Assembly (NCBI RefSeq): GCF_000956405.1
Contig: NZ_JYIV01000030.1
Coordinates: 452,364-516,363, forward strand
Direction of reading: 5' to 3'
Origin: Microbacterium oxydans
GTDB taxonomy: Bacteria > Actinomycetota > Actinomycetes > Actinomycetales > Microbacteriaceae
Length of the DNA: 64,000 nt
Shown: in pieces, positions 28,101 to 40,830 of the stretch
How positions within the stretch are numbered: the first letter of the stretch is position 1
How the letters are laid out: every line of letters begins with the position of its first letter
Program-made: the position numbers and the translations under genes
The notes under the pieces: model-generated
Told to the model about the DNA's origin: nothing
What the model saw: the letters and a program-made list of their open reading frames with translations, nothing else
Databases searched by the model: none

Positions 28101-29597
28101 CTAGTCTTCCTTTCCGGATGAGGTGTCGTCGGTCGATGAGCGCTGCAGCAGCGCGAGGAACATGGCGTCCGTCCCGTGACGGTGCGGCCAGAGCTGCGCG
28201 CTGCCGGAACCCGCCCTGCCCTCCTCCGCGAGGTCGATCGGAGCGAGGGCGACATCGGCGATGACGGTGCGCGCGTCGAGTTCACGCACGTCTGTGCGGT
28301 CGCGGAGCACCTCCTTCACGACTCCCGTGGTCTCCGCGAGATGAGGCGAGCATGTGACGTAGGCGACGATGCCTCCCGGAGCGAGGGCATCGAGTGCGGC
28401 CGACAGCAGCTCGACCTGGAGCGGCACGAGTTCCGCGACGTCGGCCGGCGACTTCCGCCATCGCGCCTCAGGACGTCGACGCAGCGCGCCCAAGCCCGTG
28501 CACGGAGCATCGACGAGGATGCGGTCGAACTCGCCCGGTCGGGATGCGGCCAGGGCCCGGCCGTCCTGCTCGTGCACCACGACCTCACCGGGGACGGCAC
28601 GCAACGCCTTGCGCACCAGACGAGCCCTGACTGGCACGACCTCGTTCGCCTCCAGTGTGACGTCGTGCTCGCGGGCCACAGCGGCGAGGAGTGCGGTCTT
28701 GCCTCCGGGGCCCGCGCACAGGTCGAGCCACCGCTCCCCCGGTGTGATGGGCGCGGCACCGGTCAGGGCCAACGCCACGAGCTGGGAGCCCTCGTCCTGC
28801 ACACGTACGGTTCCCCCGGATGCCTCGACGGCACGGCGGGGGTCGCCACCGGTCGAGGCGAAGGCCGTCGGGGCGTATGGCAGGCGCGGCTCCCCCGGTT
28901 CGGCGAGCCCGGGGAGAGCGACGAGCGTGACATCGGGCGAGGCGTTGTCGGCCTCGAGGAGAGCGTCCAGCTCCTCGCCGCGCCCTTCGGCGCTGAGAGC
29001 GCGACGCAGAGCACGGATCACCCACACCGGGTGCGCGGAACGGAGGGCGAGGCGTTCGTCGTCGGAGCGTGCGCCGCTCTCGATGCGTTCTTGCCACTGC
29101 TCGCCCGAGTCCCGTGCGATGCGACGGAGCACGGCGTTCGCGAAGCTCGATGCTCCCCGCCCTGACTCCGTCGCGACCAGGTTCACCGACTCGTTCACGG
29201 CGGCGTGCGAAGCCACGCGCGTGGCGAGCAGCTGATGCGCAGCGAGGCGCAAGGCGTCGAGGACGGCGGGATCGATGCTGTCGGGTGAGCGGCCAGCCGC
29301 GGCGGCGATGATCGCGTCGTAGGTGCCGAGCCGGCGCAGCGTGCCGTACGTCAGCTCGGTCGCGAGAGCAGCGTCCTGGGGTGTGAGCTGCGCTTCGGCG
29401 ATCGCCGAGGGCAGCACGAGGTTGGCGTAGGCGTCGGTCTCGGAGACCGCACGCAGCACGCCGTAGGCGACTCGTCTCGCGGGCTGCACGGTGCGGACGG
29501 GACCGCGTTGACCTCCGCGATGCGCGTCCGATCCCCGCGGGCCACGCGGACGGGCGTTCGCTGGTGCGCCTCGACGGTTCCGTCGCTCGTCGCTCAT
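28101..29597 (-). CDS. rsmB: RsmB/NOP-type rRNA m5C methyltransferase
   Basis: A 498-residue SAM-dependent methyltransferase expected to modify 16S rRNA cytosine 967. After a basic low-complexity N-terminus (about 1-35) comes a NusB-like RNA-binding domain (about 38-165). The methyltransferase domain has the SAM loop LDLCAGPGGKTALLA, motif IV VDAPCTGLGALRRRP with one catalytic Cys, and motif VI VTCSPHLAET with the second. ATG 29597 overlaps the fmt stop by 4 bases; the longer open frame to 30215 is a shadow of fmt. Confidence 0.93.
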   Translation of the reverse strand: MSDERRNRRGAPANARPRGPRGSDAHRGGQRGPVRTVQPARRVAYGVLRAVSETDAYANLVLPSAIAEAQLTPQDAALATELTYGTLRRLGTYDAIIAAAAGRSPDSIDPAVLDALRLAAHQLLATRVASHAAVNESVNLVATESGRGASSFANAVLRRIARDSGEQWQERIESGARSDDERLALRSAHPVWVIRALRRALSAEGRGEELDALLEADNASPDVTLVALPGLAEPGEPRLPYAPTAFASTGGDPRRAVEASGGTVRVQDEGSQLVALALTGAAPITPGERWLDLCAGPGGKTALLAAVAREHDVTLEANEVVPVRARLVRKALRAVPGEVVVHEQDGRALAASRPGEFDRILVDAPCTGLGALRRRPEARWRKSPADVAELVPLQVELLSAALDALAPGGIVAYVTCSPHLAETTGVVKEVLRDRTDVRELDARTVIADVALAPIDLAEEGRAGSGSAQLWPHRHGTDAMFLALLQRSSTDDTSSGKED

Positions 29598-30514
29598 GAT
29601 CCGGCCACCAGTTCGTCGCCGCCACGCAGACCGCGCCACCAGTCGACCGCGTTCATGGCGCCCTTGCCCGCGGGCTGAACCCTGGTGACCGCGAGTGCCC
29701 CCGTGGCGGTGCCGATGTGGAGAGCCGACTTGGTGCCGCGGAGACGCCCCGGCGCGAGGGGCTCGGCGTCGGGAGCCGGCGCGGCTTCGAGGATCTTGAG
29801 CGGTTGACCTGCGACGGTCGTGTGTGCGCCCGGCTCCGGGGTCACACCGCGGAAGCGCGCGAACACGGCGTCGAGGGGCTGGCTCCAATCGAGCAATCCG
29901 TCCGCGAGCGTGAGCTTGGCCGCGAACGTGGGCTCGCCCTGTTGCGGTGTCGACGACGCCGCGCCCTCCGCGATCCCCGAGACCACCCCGGCGATGAGCC
30001 CCGCGCCGTCGGCGGCGAGGATCTCGAGAGCCTCCCCTGCGGTGGCCGTGGCGGGAACATCGACCTCGCGCATGGCGAAGACATCGCCGGCGTCCAGTTC
30101 CGCGACCAGCTGGAAGACGCTCGCGCCGAGCACTCGGTCCCCGGCGATCAGGGCACGCTGGACCGGAGCGGCCCCCCGCCAGGCGGGCAGCAGGGAGAAG
30201 TGCAGGTTGATCCACCCCGCCCTCGGCGCGGATAGCAGCGGCTCACGCACCAGTCCGCCATAAGCCACGATCACCCCGAGGTCGGCCCCGAGCGCGGAGA
30301 TCTCCGTGGTCGCTGCCTCGTCGAGTCGCGCCGTCTTGATCACGGGAAGCCCCAGTTCCGCAGCGGCCTGGGCCACCGGAGACGGGGTCAGGATGCGACG
30401 ACGTCCCAGAGGTGCGTCGGGACGCGTGACGACCGCGGCGATGTCGTGGGACTCCACGAGTCGTCGGAGTGTGGGGACGGCGGCGGCGGGCGTGCCGGCG
30501 AAGACGAGGCGCAT
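29594..30514 (-). CDS. fmt: Methionyl-tRNA formyltransferase
   Basis: A 306-residue enzyme formylating initiator Met-tRNA with 10-formyl-THF. The N-terminal catalytic domain has RLVFAGTPA, the SLLPAWRGAAPVQRALIAGD block with the catalytic region, and the DAGDVFAMREV segment. The C-terminal OB-like domain starts near 205. The common NxHPSLLP motif reads NLHFSLLP here (Phe for Pro), a conservative change. It lies 18 bases after priA and overlaps rsmB. Confidence 0.95.
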   Translation of the reverse strand: MRLVFAGTPAAAVPTLRRLVESHDIAAVVTRPDAPLGRRRILTPSPVAQAAAELGLPVIKTARLDEAATTEISALGADLGVIVAYGGLVREPLLSAPRAGWINLHFSLLPAWRGAAPVQRALIAGDRVLGASVFQLVAELDAGDVFAMREVDVPATATAGEALEILAADGAGLIAGVVSGIAEGAASSTPQQGEPTFAAKLTLADGLLDWSQPLDAVFARFRGVTPEPGAHTTVAGQPLKILEAAPAPDAEPLAPGRLRGTKSALHIGTATGALAVTRVQPAGKGAMNAVDWWRGLRGGDELVAGS

Positions 30515-30532
30515 GAAGGTTCTCCGGAAGGG

Positions 30533-32491
30533 TCAGAGCTCTGGTTCGAGGATATCGAGGCGGACGGAGAGCGTGCTCTTGGTGGCACGTCCTTTTCGGC
30601 GACGACCACTCACGGCTTCGGCGACGACCGCCGCGCGCAGGGCCGTCGCCACCCGTGCTCCGGCGCCGTAGTCGAAGCGCACGAGCGCACGCACCCGCGG
30701 AGGCACGTCGTCGGTCTCGACCGGGACGGGGCCGAGCACGGCGTCCGAGGGCAGGGCGAGATCGCTGAGGGCCGCGAGGGCATCCGCGACAGCGGGGACC
30801 GACCCCTGCACGAGTGCCACGCGTGTCGTCGGGGGCATGTGCAGAGGTGCTCTGCTCTCCAGCTCCATCCGCGCATGCGCCGCCTGGTTCCAGGTCGCGA
30901 GCGCCTTCGCGGCCGCGCCGTTCACGCCCACGAGGTGGACGGGAGCGCCGGGTGCTGCCAGCGCGGCGGCGTTCGACCACCACCGCAGGCAGGACTCGGC
31001 GACCCTCAGGTCGGGGGCTTGGAGCATCCTCGGCCCGTCGAGCAGGACGACGGCGCGGTATCCCCCATCGGCGATCGGTTCGGCACCACGGGTCGCGACC
31101 ACGAGCGCGGGCTTCGCCGGAACCCGCTCCACCGGATGAGCGCCGTCGGCGACGATCACCCTGACTCCGGGAAACGCGCGCCCCAGCTCGTCGGCCGTGC
31201 GCTCGCTGCCGGAGGAGGCCAGGCGGAGCTTCGTCGAGGAGCACGCAGGACACGTCCATGCGCTGGCTCCGCGGCCGCACCATCCGCACACCGGCACGGC
31301 GCCGCGATGCTTGGCACCGAGTGGCCCACCGCAGTGGGCGCATCGGGCGGGAGCTCGACAGTCGGCGCAGACCAGCGAGGGCGAGAACCCGGGGCGGGAC
31401 GCCTGCACGAGCACCGGACCTTCCGCCGCCGCGGTGCGAGCGGCCAGGAACGCCGACGAAGGCATCCGCTGCGCCGTCGGCTGCTCCATCTCCTGGGGCG
31501 TGCTGAGGACGACTCGCGGAAGTACCCGTCGCGTGGCTCTGACGTCCTGCAGCCAGCCGAGGACGACCAGTCGTTCCACATCGGTCGTCCTGGTGTGGCC
31601 GGCGAAGAGCAGCGACGAACCCTCCAGCTCCTGCCGCAACAGCGCCGCGTCGCGCGCATTCACATACGGGGCCAGCGGTTCCCCGAGAAGCGGATCGCCG
31701 TCGTCCCAGATCGCGACCAGGCCGGCGACGACGGGAGAGTAGACAGCCGAGCGGTTGCCCACGACGATGCACGGTGCGTCTTCGAGCGTGCGCAGAAAAC
31801 CTCGGTAACGGTCGGGGTTGCTCTGCCGGGAGTCATGACGCACGATCGCACCGGCGGGGACCAGCTCCTCGAGCGCTCCGAGGAGCCGATCGAGGTCACG
31901 GCTGTCCGGGACGACGATGATGGATGACCTGCCCGCGCCGAGCGTCCGCGCCGCAGACGCGGCCAGCAGTCGAGCCCACCCCTGCACACCGTCGACGAGC
32001 TGAGGAATCGCCTCGACCGCGGCGCGACCGGCGGAGTCGAGCACGGCGCCGAGTCCCTCGTACAGATCGACCGTGCTCTCCGCCGCGGCCAGAGCATCGG
32101 CGTCGGGGACCTCGGCGGGCGTATCGGCGGTCCAGGCCTTCTCGACACGCACCTGACGTTTGGGGATCACGAGGCGCAGCACGTCGGAGGCCGAACCCGC
32201 TGCCCTGTCCGCGACCCGACGCGCGAGCCGGTGCAGGCGTTCGGGAAGCACAGGCACCGGAGAGACGATGCTCTCGACCTCCGAGAGCGCCCGGTCGGCG
32301 TCGTCCTCCGCGTCGATGTCGACGACGTAGCCGTCGATCACACGTCCGGCGGTGCGCAGGGGCACGCGTACGCGAACGCCGAGAGGCACGTCCCCCAGCG
32401 CGGCGGGAAGCGCGTAGTCGAAGAGACGATCGAGCTGCGGAAGAGGGGAATCGAGGAGCACGCGCGCGATGCGCCGGCTCTCCGCAGGCAT
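30533..32491 (-). CDS. priA: PriA-like primosomal protein N', ATPase motifs lost
   Basis: A ~652-residue replication-restart protein. The N-terminal DNA-binding domain (RVLLDSPLPQLDRLFDYALP) and the zinc module with four CxxC-like pairs (CADC, CAHC, CGWC, CPAC) are intact. The Walker A loop expected before RSSIIVVPDSRD is absent, and the DEEH box is replaced by IWDDGDPL, so the helicase is predicted to be inactive. This is typical of actinobacterial PriA. ATG 32491 lies 16 bases downstream of metK; the longer open frame is shadow of metK. Confidence 0.9.
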   Translation of the reverse strand: MPAESRRIARVLLDSPLPQLDRLFDYALPAALGDVPLGVRVRVPLRTAGRVIDGYVVDIDAEDDADRALSEVESIVSPVPVLPERLHRLARRVADRAAGSASDVLRLVIPKRQVRVEKAWTADTPAEVPDADALAAAESTVDLYEGLGAVLDSAGRAAVEAIPQLVDGVQGWARLLAASAARTLGAGRSSIIVVPDSRDLDRLLGALEELVPAGAIVRHDSRQSNPDRYRGFLRTLEDAPCIVVGNRSAVYSPVVAGLVAIWDDGDPLLGEPLAPYVNARDAALLRQELEGSSLLFAGHTRTTDVERLVVLGWLQDVRATRRVLPRVVLSTPQEMEQPTAQRMPSSAFLAARTAAAEGPVLVQASRPGFSPSLVCADCRAPARCAHCGGPLGAKHRGAVPVCGWCGRGASAWTCPACSSTKLRLASSGSERTADELGRAFPGVRVIVADGAHPVERVPAKPALVVATRGAEPIADGGYRAVVLLDGPRMLQAPDLRVAESCLRWWSNAAALAAPGAPVHLVGVNGAAAKALATWNQAAHARMELESRAPLHMPPTTRVALVQGSVPAVADALAALSDLALPSDAVLGPVPVETDDVPPRVRALVRFDYGAGARVATALRAAVVAEAVSGRRRKGRATKSTLSVRLDILEPEL

Positions 32492-32507
32492 CAGGACCGC
32501 GGTCCCA

Positions 32508-33701
32508 TCAGAGCCCGGCAGCGCGGCGCAGCTCTTCGGCGCGATCGGTGCGCTCCCAGGTGAAGTCGGGGAGCTCACGGCCGAAGTGCCCGTAGGCGGC
32601 GGTCTGCGCATAGATCGGGCGCAGCAGGTCGAGCTGCTCGATGATCGCCTGCGGACGAAGGTCGAACACCTCGTTGATCGCCCGGGTGATGATCTCGTCG
32701 GAGACCTTGCCGGTGCCGAACGATTCCACGTACAGGCCCACCGGCCGGGCGACGCCGATGGCGTAGGCGACCTGCACCTCGAGACGGTCGGCCAGCCCCG
32801 CAGCGACGGCGTTCTTGGCGACCCACCTGGTGGCGTATGCACCGGAGCGATCGACCTTGGACGGGTCCTTCCCGCTGAAAGCGCCTCCGCCGTGACGCGA
32901 GGCACCGCCGTAGGTGTCGATGATGATCTTGCGGCCGGTCAGACCGGCGTCTCCCTTGGGGCCGCCCGTGACGAAGGGCCCGGCGGGGTTGATGTAAAGC
33001 GTGACGTCGTCGAGGTCGAGACCAGTCGCTGCCAGCACGGGGTCGATCACGTGTTCCCGCACCTGTGCCTTGATCTCGTCCTGCGAGACGTCGGGGTGGT
33101 GCTGCGTGGAGACGACGACCGCGTCGACGGTCTTCGGCGTGAAGCCGTCATACCCGAGCGTGACCTGGGTCTTGCCGTCCGGGCGCAGGAACGGCAGCAC
33201 GCCGCTGCGACGAACCTCGGTGAGCCGCTCTGCAAGGCGGTGGGCGGTCCAGGCGGCCATGGGCATGAGCTGCGGCGTCTCGTTCGTGGCGAAGCCGAAC
33301 ATGATGCCCTGATCGCCGGCGCCGAGACCGTCGAGCGGATCGACGGAAGAGCCGTCGCGATGCTCCTGGGCGCTGTCGACGCCGTGAGCGATGTCGGTCG
33401 ACTGCTCGCCCACCGAGACGCTGACTCCGCAGGACGATCCGTCGAAGCCGGTGTCGCTGGAGGTGTACCCGATGCCGTTCACGACCTGGCGGACGATCGT
33501 GGGGATGTCGACGTAGGCGTCCGTGCGGATCTCACCGGCCACGTGGACGAGGCCCGTCGTGACGAGCGTCTCGACGGCGACACGGGAACCCTTGTCCTTC
33601 GCGATGAGGCCGTCGAGGATGCTGTCGGAGATCTGATCGCAGATCTTGTCCGGGTGCCCCTCGGTGACGGACTCGGACGTGAACAGACGCAGGGCGGTCA
33701 T
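32508..33701 (-). CDS. metK: S-adenosylmethionine synthetase
   Basis: A 397-residue enzyme making SAM from methionine and ATP. Signatures are [20 protein letters not shown], the hexapeptide [11 protein letters not shown], and the P-loop-like [19 protein letters not shown] 33701 has GGAG 5 nt upstream. The gene follows rpoZ directly across an 88-base gap holding the rpoZ terminator; coaBC, often found between them in relatives, is missing. No SAM riboswitch is recognisable in that gap. Confidence 0.98.
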   Translation of the reverse strand: MTALRLFTSESVTEGHPDKICDQISDSILDGLIAKDKGSRVAVETLVTTGLVHVAGEIRTDAYVDIPTIVRQVVNGIGYTSSDTGFDGSSCGVSVSVGEQSTDIAHGVDSAQEHRDGSSVDPLDGLGAGDQGIMFGFATNETPQLMPMAAWTAHRLAERLTEVRRSGVLPFLRPDGKTQVTLGYDGFTPKTVDAVVVSTQHHPDVSQDEIKAQVREHVIDPVLAATGLDLDDVTLYINPAGPFVTGGPKGDAGLTGRKIIIDTYGGASRHGGGAFSGKDPSKVDRSGAYATRWVAKNAVAAGLADRLEVQVAYAIGVARPVGLYVESFGTGKVSDEIITRAINEVFDLRPQAIIEQLDLLRPIYAQTAAYGHFGRELPDFTWERTDRAEELRRAAGL

Positions 33702-33752
33702 CGATACTCCAGAACGGGACGGACAGAGGGAGGGTGTTGCACCCATTCTGGA

Positions 33753-33780
33753 CCGCGCCTCCGACAGAAGGGAGGCGCGG
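33753..33780 (-). terminator. Hairpin terminator between rpoZ and metK
   Basis: CCGCGCCTCC (33753-33762) pairs perfectly with GGAGGCGCGG (33771-33780) around an 8-base loop, 9 bases after the rpoZ stop. There is no U-tract. A small 5-bp hairpin (GGGTG/CACCC, 33732-33744) follows it toward metK. Confidence 0.65.
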
Positions 33781-33789
33781 CCTGGAATA

Positions 33790-34044
33790 TCACTCTGCGT
33801 GACGAAGGCGGAGCTTGTCCTCGTTGATCTCGTGCAGCGCGATCGTGAGCGGCTTGTCCTCCACGGACGAGTCCACGAGCGGGCCGACGTTGTCGAAGAG
33901 GTTTCCCTCGTGCAGGTCGGAGTAGTAGTCGTTGATCTGACGCGCGCGCTTGGCGGCGTAGATGACGAGCTCGTACTTCGAGTCGACGCGGTCGAGCAGG
34001 TTGTCGATGGGGGGATCGATGATGCCGTTGTTGTGTCCGGCCAT
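33790..34044 (-). CDS. rpoZ: RNA polymerase omega subunit
   Basis: An 84-residue omega subunit that stabilises the beta' subunit. [27 protein letters not shown] is the family core (split across about 11-38), and [13 protein letters not shown] is the C-terminal block. The start has a very strong AGGAGG Shine-Dalgarno. It lies 65 bases after gmk, the standard actinobacterial neighbour. Confidence 0.97.
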   Translation of the reverse strand: MAGHNNGIIDPPIDNLLDRVDSKYELVIYAAKRARQINDYYSDLHEGNLFDNVGPLVDSSVEDKPLTIALHEINEDKLRLRHAE

Positions 34045-34109
34045 GGGGAGACCTCCTGATCAGGCGACGGGATCGTCGCGAAGTCGGTGCGAAAGGCGCG
34101 CGAAGACGC

Positions 34110-35021
34110 TCAGCGCGCAGAGCTTGTAGACAATTCTACGACCTCGCGGGCCGCAGTGGCGACGTCCTCGTTCACGATGAGGTGGTCGAACTCGTTCTGG
34201 GCGGCGAGTTCGACCTTGGCGGTGCGCAGTCTCCTCGCCCGTTCCTCGGCGTCTTCCGTGCCCCTGCCGACCAGACGATGCACCAGTTCGTCCCAGCTCG
34301 GGGGCAGCAGGAAGACCAACGTCGCGGCGGGTTCGGCGGCGCGGACCTGACGCGCCCCCTGCAGGTCGATCTCGAGCAGCACCGTCTTGCCTTCGGCGAG
34401 AGCAGCGTCGATCGGAGCCCGCGGCGTGCCGTACCGCGAGCGGTTGTGCACCACGGCGTACTCGAGCAGCTCCCCGTCCGCGATCAGACGGTCGAACTCC
34501 TCGTCGTCCACGAAGTAATAGTGCACTCCGTCGATCTCGCCGGGACGCGGCGGCCGGGTGGTGGCTGAGACCGAGAGGTGGATCTCCGGGTTGTGCTCGC
34601 GGATGTGCGCGGCGACCGTGCCCTTTCCCACCGCGGTGGGACCGGCGAGGACCAGCAGCCGGCTCCGCGCTCCCCGGGGCGAGGGCGGCGGGAAACGGGA
34701 GTCGAGCCATTGCTCCAGGACACGGCGCTGGCGCGCCCCGAGGCCGCCGAGTCGTTTCACCGGCGAGATGTGCAGCTCTTCCAGCACGCGGTCGCGCTTG
34801 CCCGCACCGATCGCGGGGAGCGCCAGCAGGAAGTCGGTGATGCGCATCGACCCTTCGACTGAATCGGCGTCCGCCGTCGCACGGTGCAGCACCGCCTGCG
34901 GCGTCACCACGCGCATCGTGAGGTCGCGCTTGACCGACGCCCTGGCGCGTCGCCGCTCCACGGCACGGCGTGCGGCGGCCGCCCTGTCGACCTCGGGAAC
35001 CGTACGCTGCGCGTCAGGCAC
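34110..35021 (-). CDS. gmk: mIHF-guanylate kinase fusion
   Basis: A 303-residue two-domain protein. Residues ~10-115 match actinobacterial integration host factor (mIHF): the Ala/Arg-rich helix [20 protein letters not shown], the [13 protein letters not shown] segment and the H2TH-like [17 protein letters not shown]. Residues ~121-303 are a complete guanylate kinase, with P-loop GPTAVGKG (127-134), [19 protein letters not shown] and [14 protein letters not shown]. It converts GMP to GDP, while the N-terminus probably binds DNA. In mycobacteria mihF and gmk are adjacent separate genes. ATG 35021 overlaps the pyrF stop by 8 bases. Confidence 0.93.
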   Translation of the reverse strand: MPDAQRTVPEVDRAAAARRAVERRRARASVKRDLTMRVVTPQAVLHRATADADSVEGSMRITDFLLALPAIGAGKRDRVLEELHISPVKRLGGLGARQRRVLEQWLDSRFPPPSPRGARSRLLVLAGPTAVGKGTVAAHIREHNPEIHLSVSATTRPPRPGEIDGVHYYFVDDEEFDRLIADGELLEYAVVHNRSRYGTPRAPIDAALAEGKTVLLEIDLQGARQVRAAEPAATLVFLLPPSWDELVHRLVGRGTEDAEERARRLRTAKVELAAQNEFDHLIVNEDVATAAREVVELSTSSAR

Positions 35022-35855
35022 GCGCCACCTCCAAGTACTCGGCCGCGCGGGCGGTGATCGTGGCAGCCAGACGGTCGGGGCCGGCGCCGAGGATGCTGCG
35101 GCTCTCGCTCGCGATCACCGCATCCGACAGTGTTCCGAAGCGCGCTCGGAGGTCAGCGGGCGTGGCGCCCTGCGCACCGAAGCCCGGAGCGAGGATCGGG
35201 GCGACCGGCGCGAACGGCTGGATTCCCGCGAGAGTCCAGTCCACGGTCGCACCGATGACGAATCCGAAGCTGCCCCACTCCCCTGCGTCTGTCAGCGCGG
35301 CGTTGCGGGCGGAGACCTCGTCGATCACGGATCCGGAGACGGTCTCCCCCGTGGAGGCGACCGCGCGCTGCAGGCCCTCTGCCTCGGGGTTGCTGGTCGC
35401 GGCGAGGACGAAGACTCCCTTGCCGTGCTCTTCGGCGAGGGTGAATGCCCCGTCGAGGGCGCCCACTCCGAGGAACGGACTGACGGTCAGCGCGTCGGCC
35501 TCCAAGGGCGAACCGGGTGTGAGCCATGCGCGCGCATAGTCGCCCATGGTCGATCCGATGTCTCCGCGCTTGGCGTCGGCGATCACGAGCAGATCAGCCG
35601 CTCGTGCTGCGGCGAGCACATCCTCGAGCGCGGCGATCCCCCGCGAACCGAAGCGCTCGAAGAACGACACCTGGGGCTTCACGAGAGCCACTCTCCCGGC
35701 GGCTGCCTCAACCGTGCGCAGACCGAAGTCCCGCACACCGCGCGCGTCGTCGGGGAGCCCCCACGCGGCGAGCAGTGCCGCGTGGGGGTCGATACCGACG
35801 CAGAGTGGACCGTCTGCTCGCAGCGCGGCCCGTACGCGTTCGCCGAAGCGTCGGC

Positions 35856-35859
<4 letters not shown>
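35014..35859 (-). CDS. pyrF: Orotidine 5'-phosphate decarboxylase
   Basis: A 281-residue type 2 (long) OMP decarboxylase, the last step of UMP synthesis. The catalytic Lys-Asp array lies in [12 protein letters not shown], the substrate segment is [11 protein letters not shown], and the phosphate loop is APGFGAQG. It overlaps carB by 4 bases and gmk by 8. Last gene of the pyr operon proper. Confidence 0.96.
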
Positions 35860-39142
<3,283 letters not shown>

Positions 39143-39143
<1 letters not shown>

Positions 39144-40321
39144 TACTTGGAGTCCTTCTGGCTGGCGATGACCAGGTCGCGGAACCTGTCGAAGAGGTAG
39201 TTGGCATCGTGGGGGCCCGCAGCCGCCTCGGGGTGGTACTGCACCGAGAAGGCCGGGATGTCGAGGGCACGCAGTCCCTCCACGACGTTGTCGTTGAGGC
39301 CGACATGGCTGACTTCCACCTTGCCGTAGCCGTGGGGGCTGTCGAAGGTGCCGTCGATCGGCGCCTCGACGGCGAAGCCGTGGTTGTGGGCGGTGATCTC
39401 GACCTTGCCCGTCTGCTTGTCGAGCACCGGCTGGTTGATGCCACGGTGTCCGAACGGCAGCTTGTAGGTGCCGAGGCCGAGAGCCCGACCGAGCAGCTGG
39501 TTGCCGAAGCAGATGCCGAAGAACGGAAGTCCTTCGTCGAGCACCGAGCGCAGCAGCTCGACGTGATCGCCCGATGCCGCGGGGTCGCCGGGCCCGTTCG
39601 AGTAGAAGACGGCGACGGGGTCGACGGCGCGGATGTCGTCGATCGTCACGTTCTGCGGAAGCACGTGCACCTCGAAGCCGCGAGCCGCCAGGTTGTCGAT
39701 CGTCGCCTGCTTGACGCCGAGGTCGAGCACGGCGAGGTTGCCGATCCGCTCCCCGAGCGCAGTGGTCACGGTGGCGACGTCGACCGAGACCTCGGCCGAC
39801 AGGTTGCGACCGGCCATCTCGGGAGCCTCGCGGACGATGCGCACCTGCTCCTCCGGGTCGAGCGCGGCATCCGCACCGGAGAAGATCCCGCCGCGCATGG
39901 AACCCGCTGACCGGATGTGCCGGGTGACCGAACGGGTGTCGATACCGCTGATGCCCACGATGCCGTCCTCGACGAGGACGTCGTCGAGCGAGGCGTTCGC
40001 GCGCCAGTTCGACACGACCCTCGAGGGGTCGCGGACGATGTAGCCGGCGACCCAGATGCGACGCGATTCGGCATCTTCGTCGTTCATGCCGGTGTTGCCG
40101 ATGTGCGGTGCCGTCTGCAGCACGATCTGGCCGGCGTAGGAGGGATCGGTGATCGTCTCCTGGTAGCCGGACATGCCGGTCGAGAAGACGACCTCTCCCA
40201 GTGTGCGTCCGCGGGCTCCGTAGGCACGGCCCACGTGGCGGGTGCCGTCTTCCAGGACGAGGACGGCGGGATCGGGGAGCCGGGCCGCTGCGGCCTGCTC
40301 GGAGGTTGTGGAGAGTGTCAT
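39143..40321 (-). CDS. carA: Carbamoyl-phosphate synthase, small subunit
   Basis: A 392-residue glutaminase subunit. The N-terminal domain shows [16 protein letters not shown] and [17 protein letters not shown]. The class I glutaminase domain has the nucleophile Cys in [16 protein letters not shown] and the His-Glu pair in [14 protein letters not shown] 40321 overlaps the preceding membrane-protein stop by 4 bases. It supplies both pyrimidine and arginine synthesis. Confidence 0.97.
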
Positions 40322-40830
40322 GACGTTGCTCCTGTGTCGGGGGCGGCGGGGACGAGCCGCTGCAGGTCGGAGATGAGGTTGTGAGGTTCGCCGGTGGCGA
40401 CGCGCAGGTAGCTGTCGACGATCGTGTCGTCGTCGATGTTCCACGCGATGCGCACGAGGCCACCCGGCTCGACGACACGGTCGATCGTGACCGTGGCGCG
40501 GTCGACAGCCACGAGACGGTCCTTCGCGAGGAAGACCGTCGGCGTGCCGTCGAGGCAGAGCGCGATGCCGCGATCCGTGACGGCGACCTCGCCGCGGGCC
40601 CGGTACGCGAGAGGCGACACCGCGAGACGCTCGAGCGGCTGTCCGTGCCGCGTCGTCGACACGTACAGCACCTCGTCGCGGCGGGCGACCTCCGCATGCT
40701 CGGGCACACCCAGAGGGGCCGAGAACACGGAATCGCGGCGGATTCGTCGTCGCCAGGCGCGCAGCATCACCAGCAGCACCAGGAGGGCGACCGCGACGGT
40801 GATCGCGACGGCGAGATCCCGTGCGCTCAT
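40318..40830 (-). CDS. Pyr-operon membrane protein with PH-like domain
   Basis: A 170-residue protein: one N-terminal membrane helix (about 7-23), a basic stretch ([10 protein letters not shown]), then a ~135-residue beta-rich cytoplasmic domain resembling bacterial PH-like folds. A gene of this kind sits between pyrC and carA across actinobacteria (Rv1382-type in mycobacteria) but has no known function; older 'export' annotations are not supported by the single helix. ATG 40830 overlaps pyrC by 4 bases, and its stop overlaps carA. Confidence 0.8.
   Translation of the reverse strand: MSARDLAVAITVAVALLVLLVMLRAWRRRIRRDSVFSAPLGVPEHAEVARRDEVLYVSTTRHGQPLERLAVSPLAYRARGEVAVTDRGIALCLDGTPTVFLAKDRLVAVDRATVTIDRVVEPGGLVRIAWNIDDDTIVDSYLRVATGEPHNLISDLQRLVPAAPDTGATS

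Noticed and set aside
33702..33789. SAM riboswitch upstream of metK
   Set aside because: The gap is only 88 bases, mostly the rpoZ terminator hairpin, with no multi-helix junction or known SAM-class conserved core.
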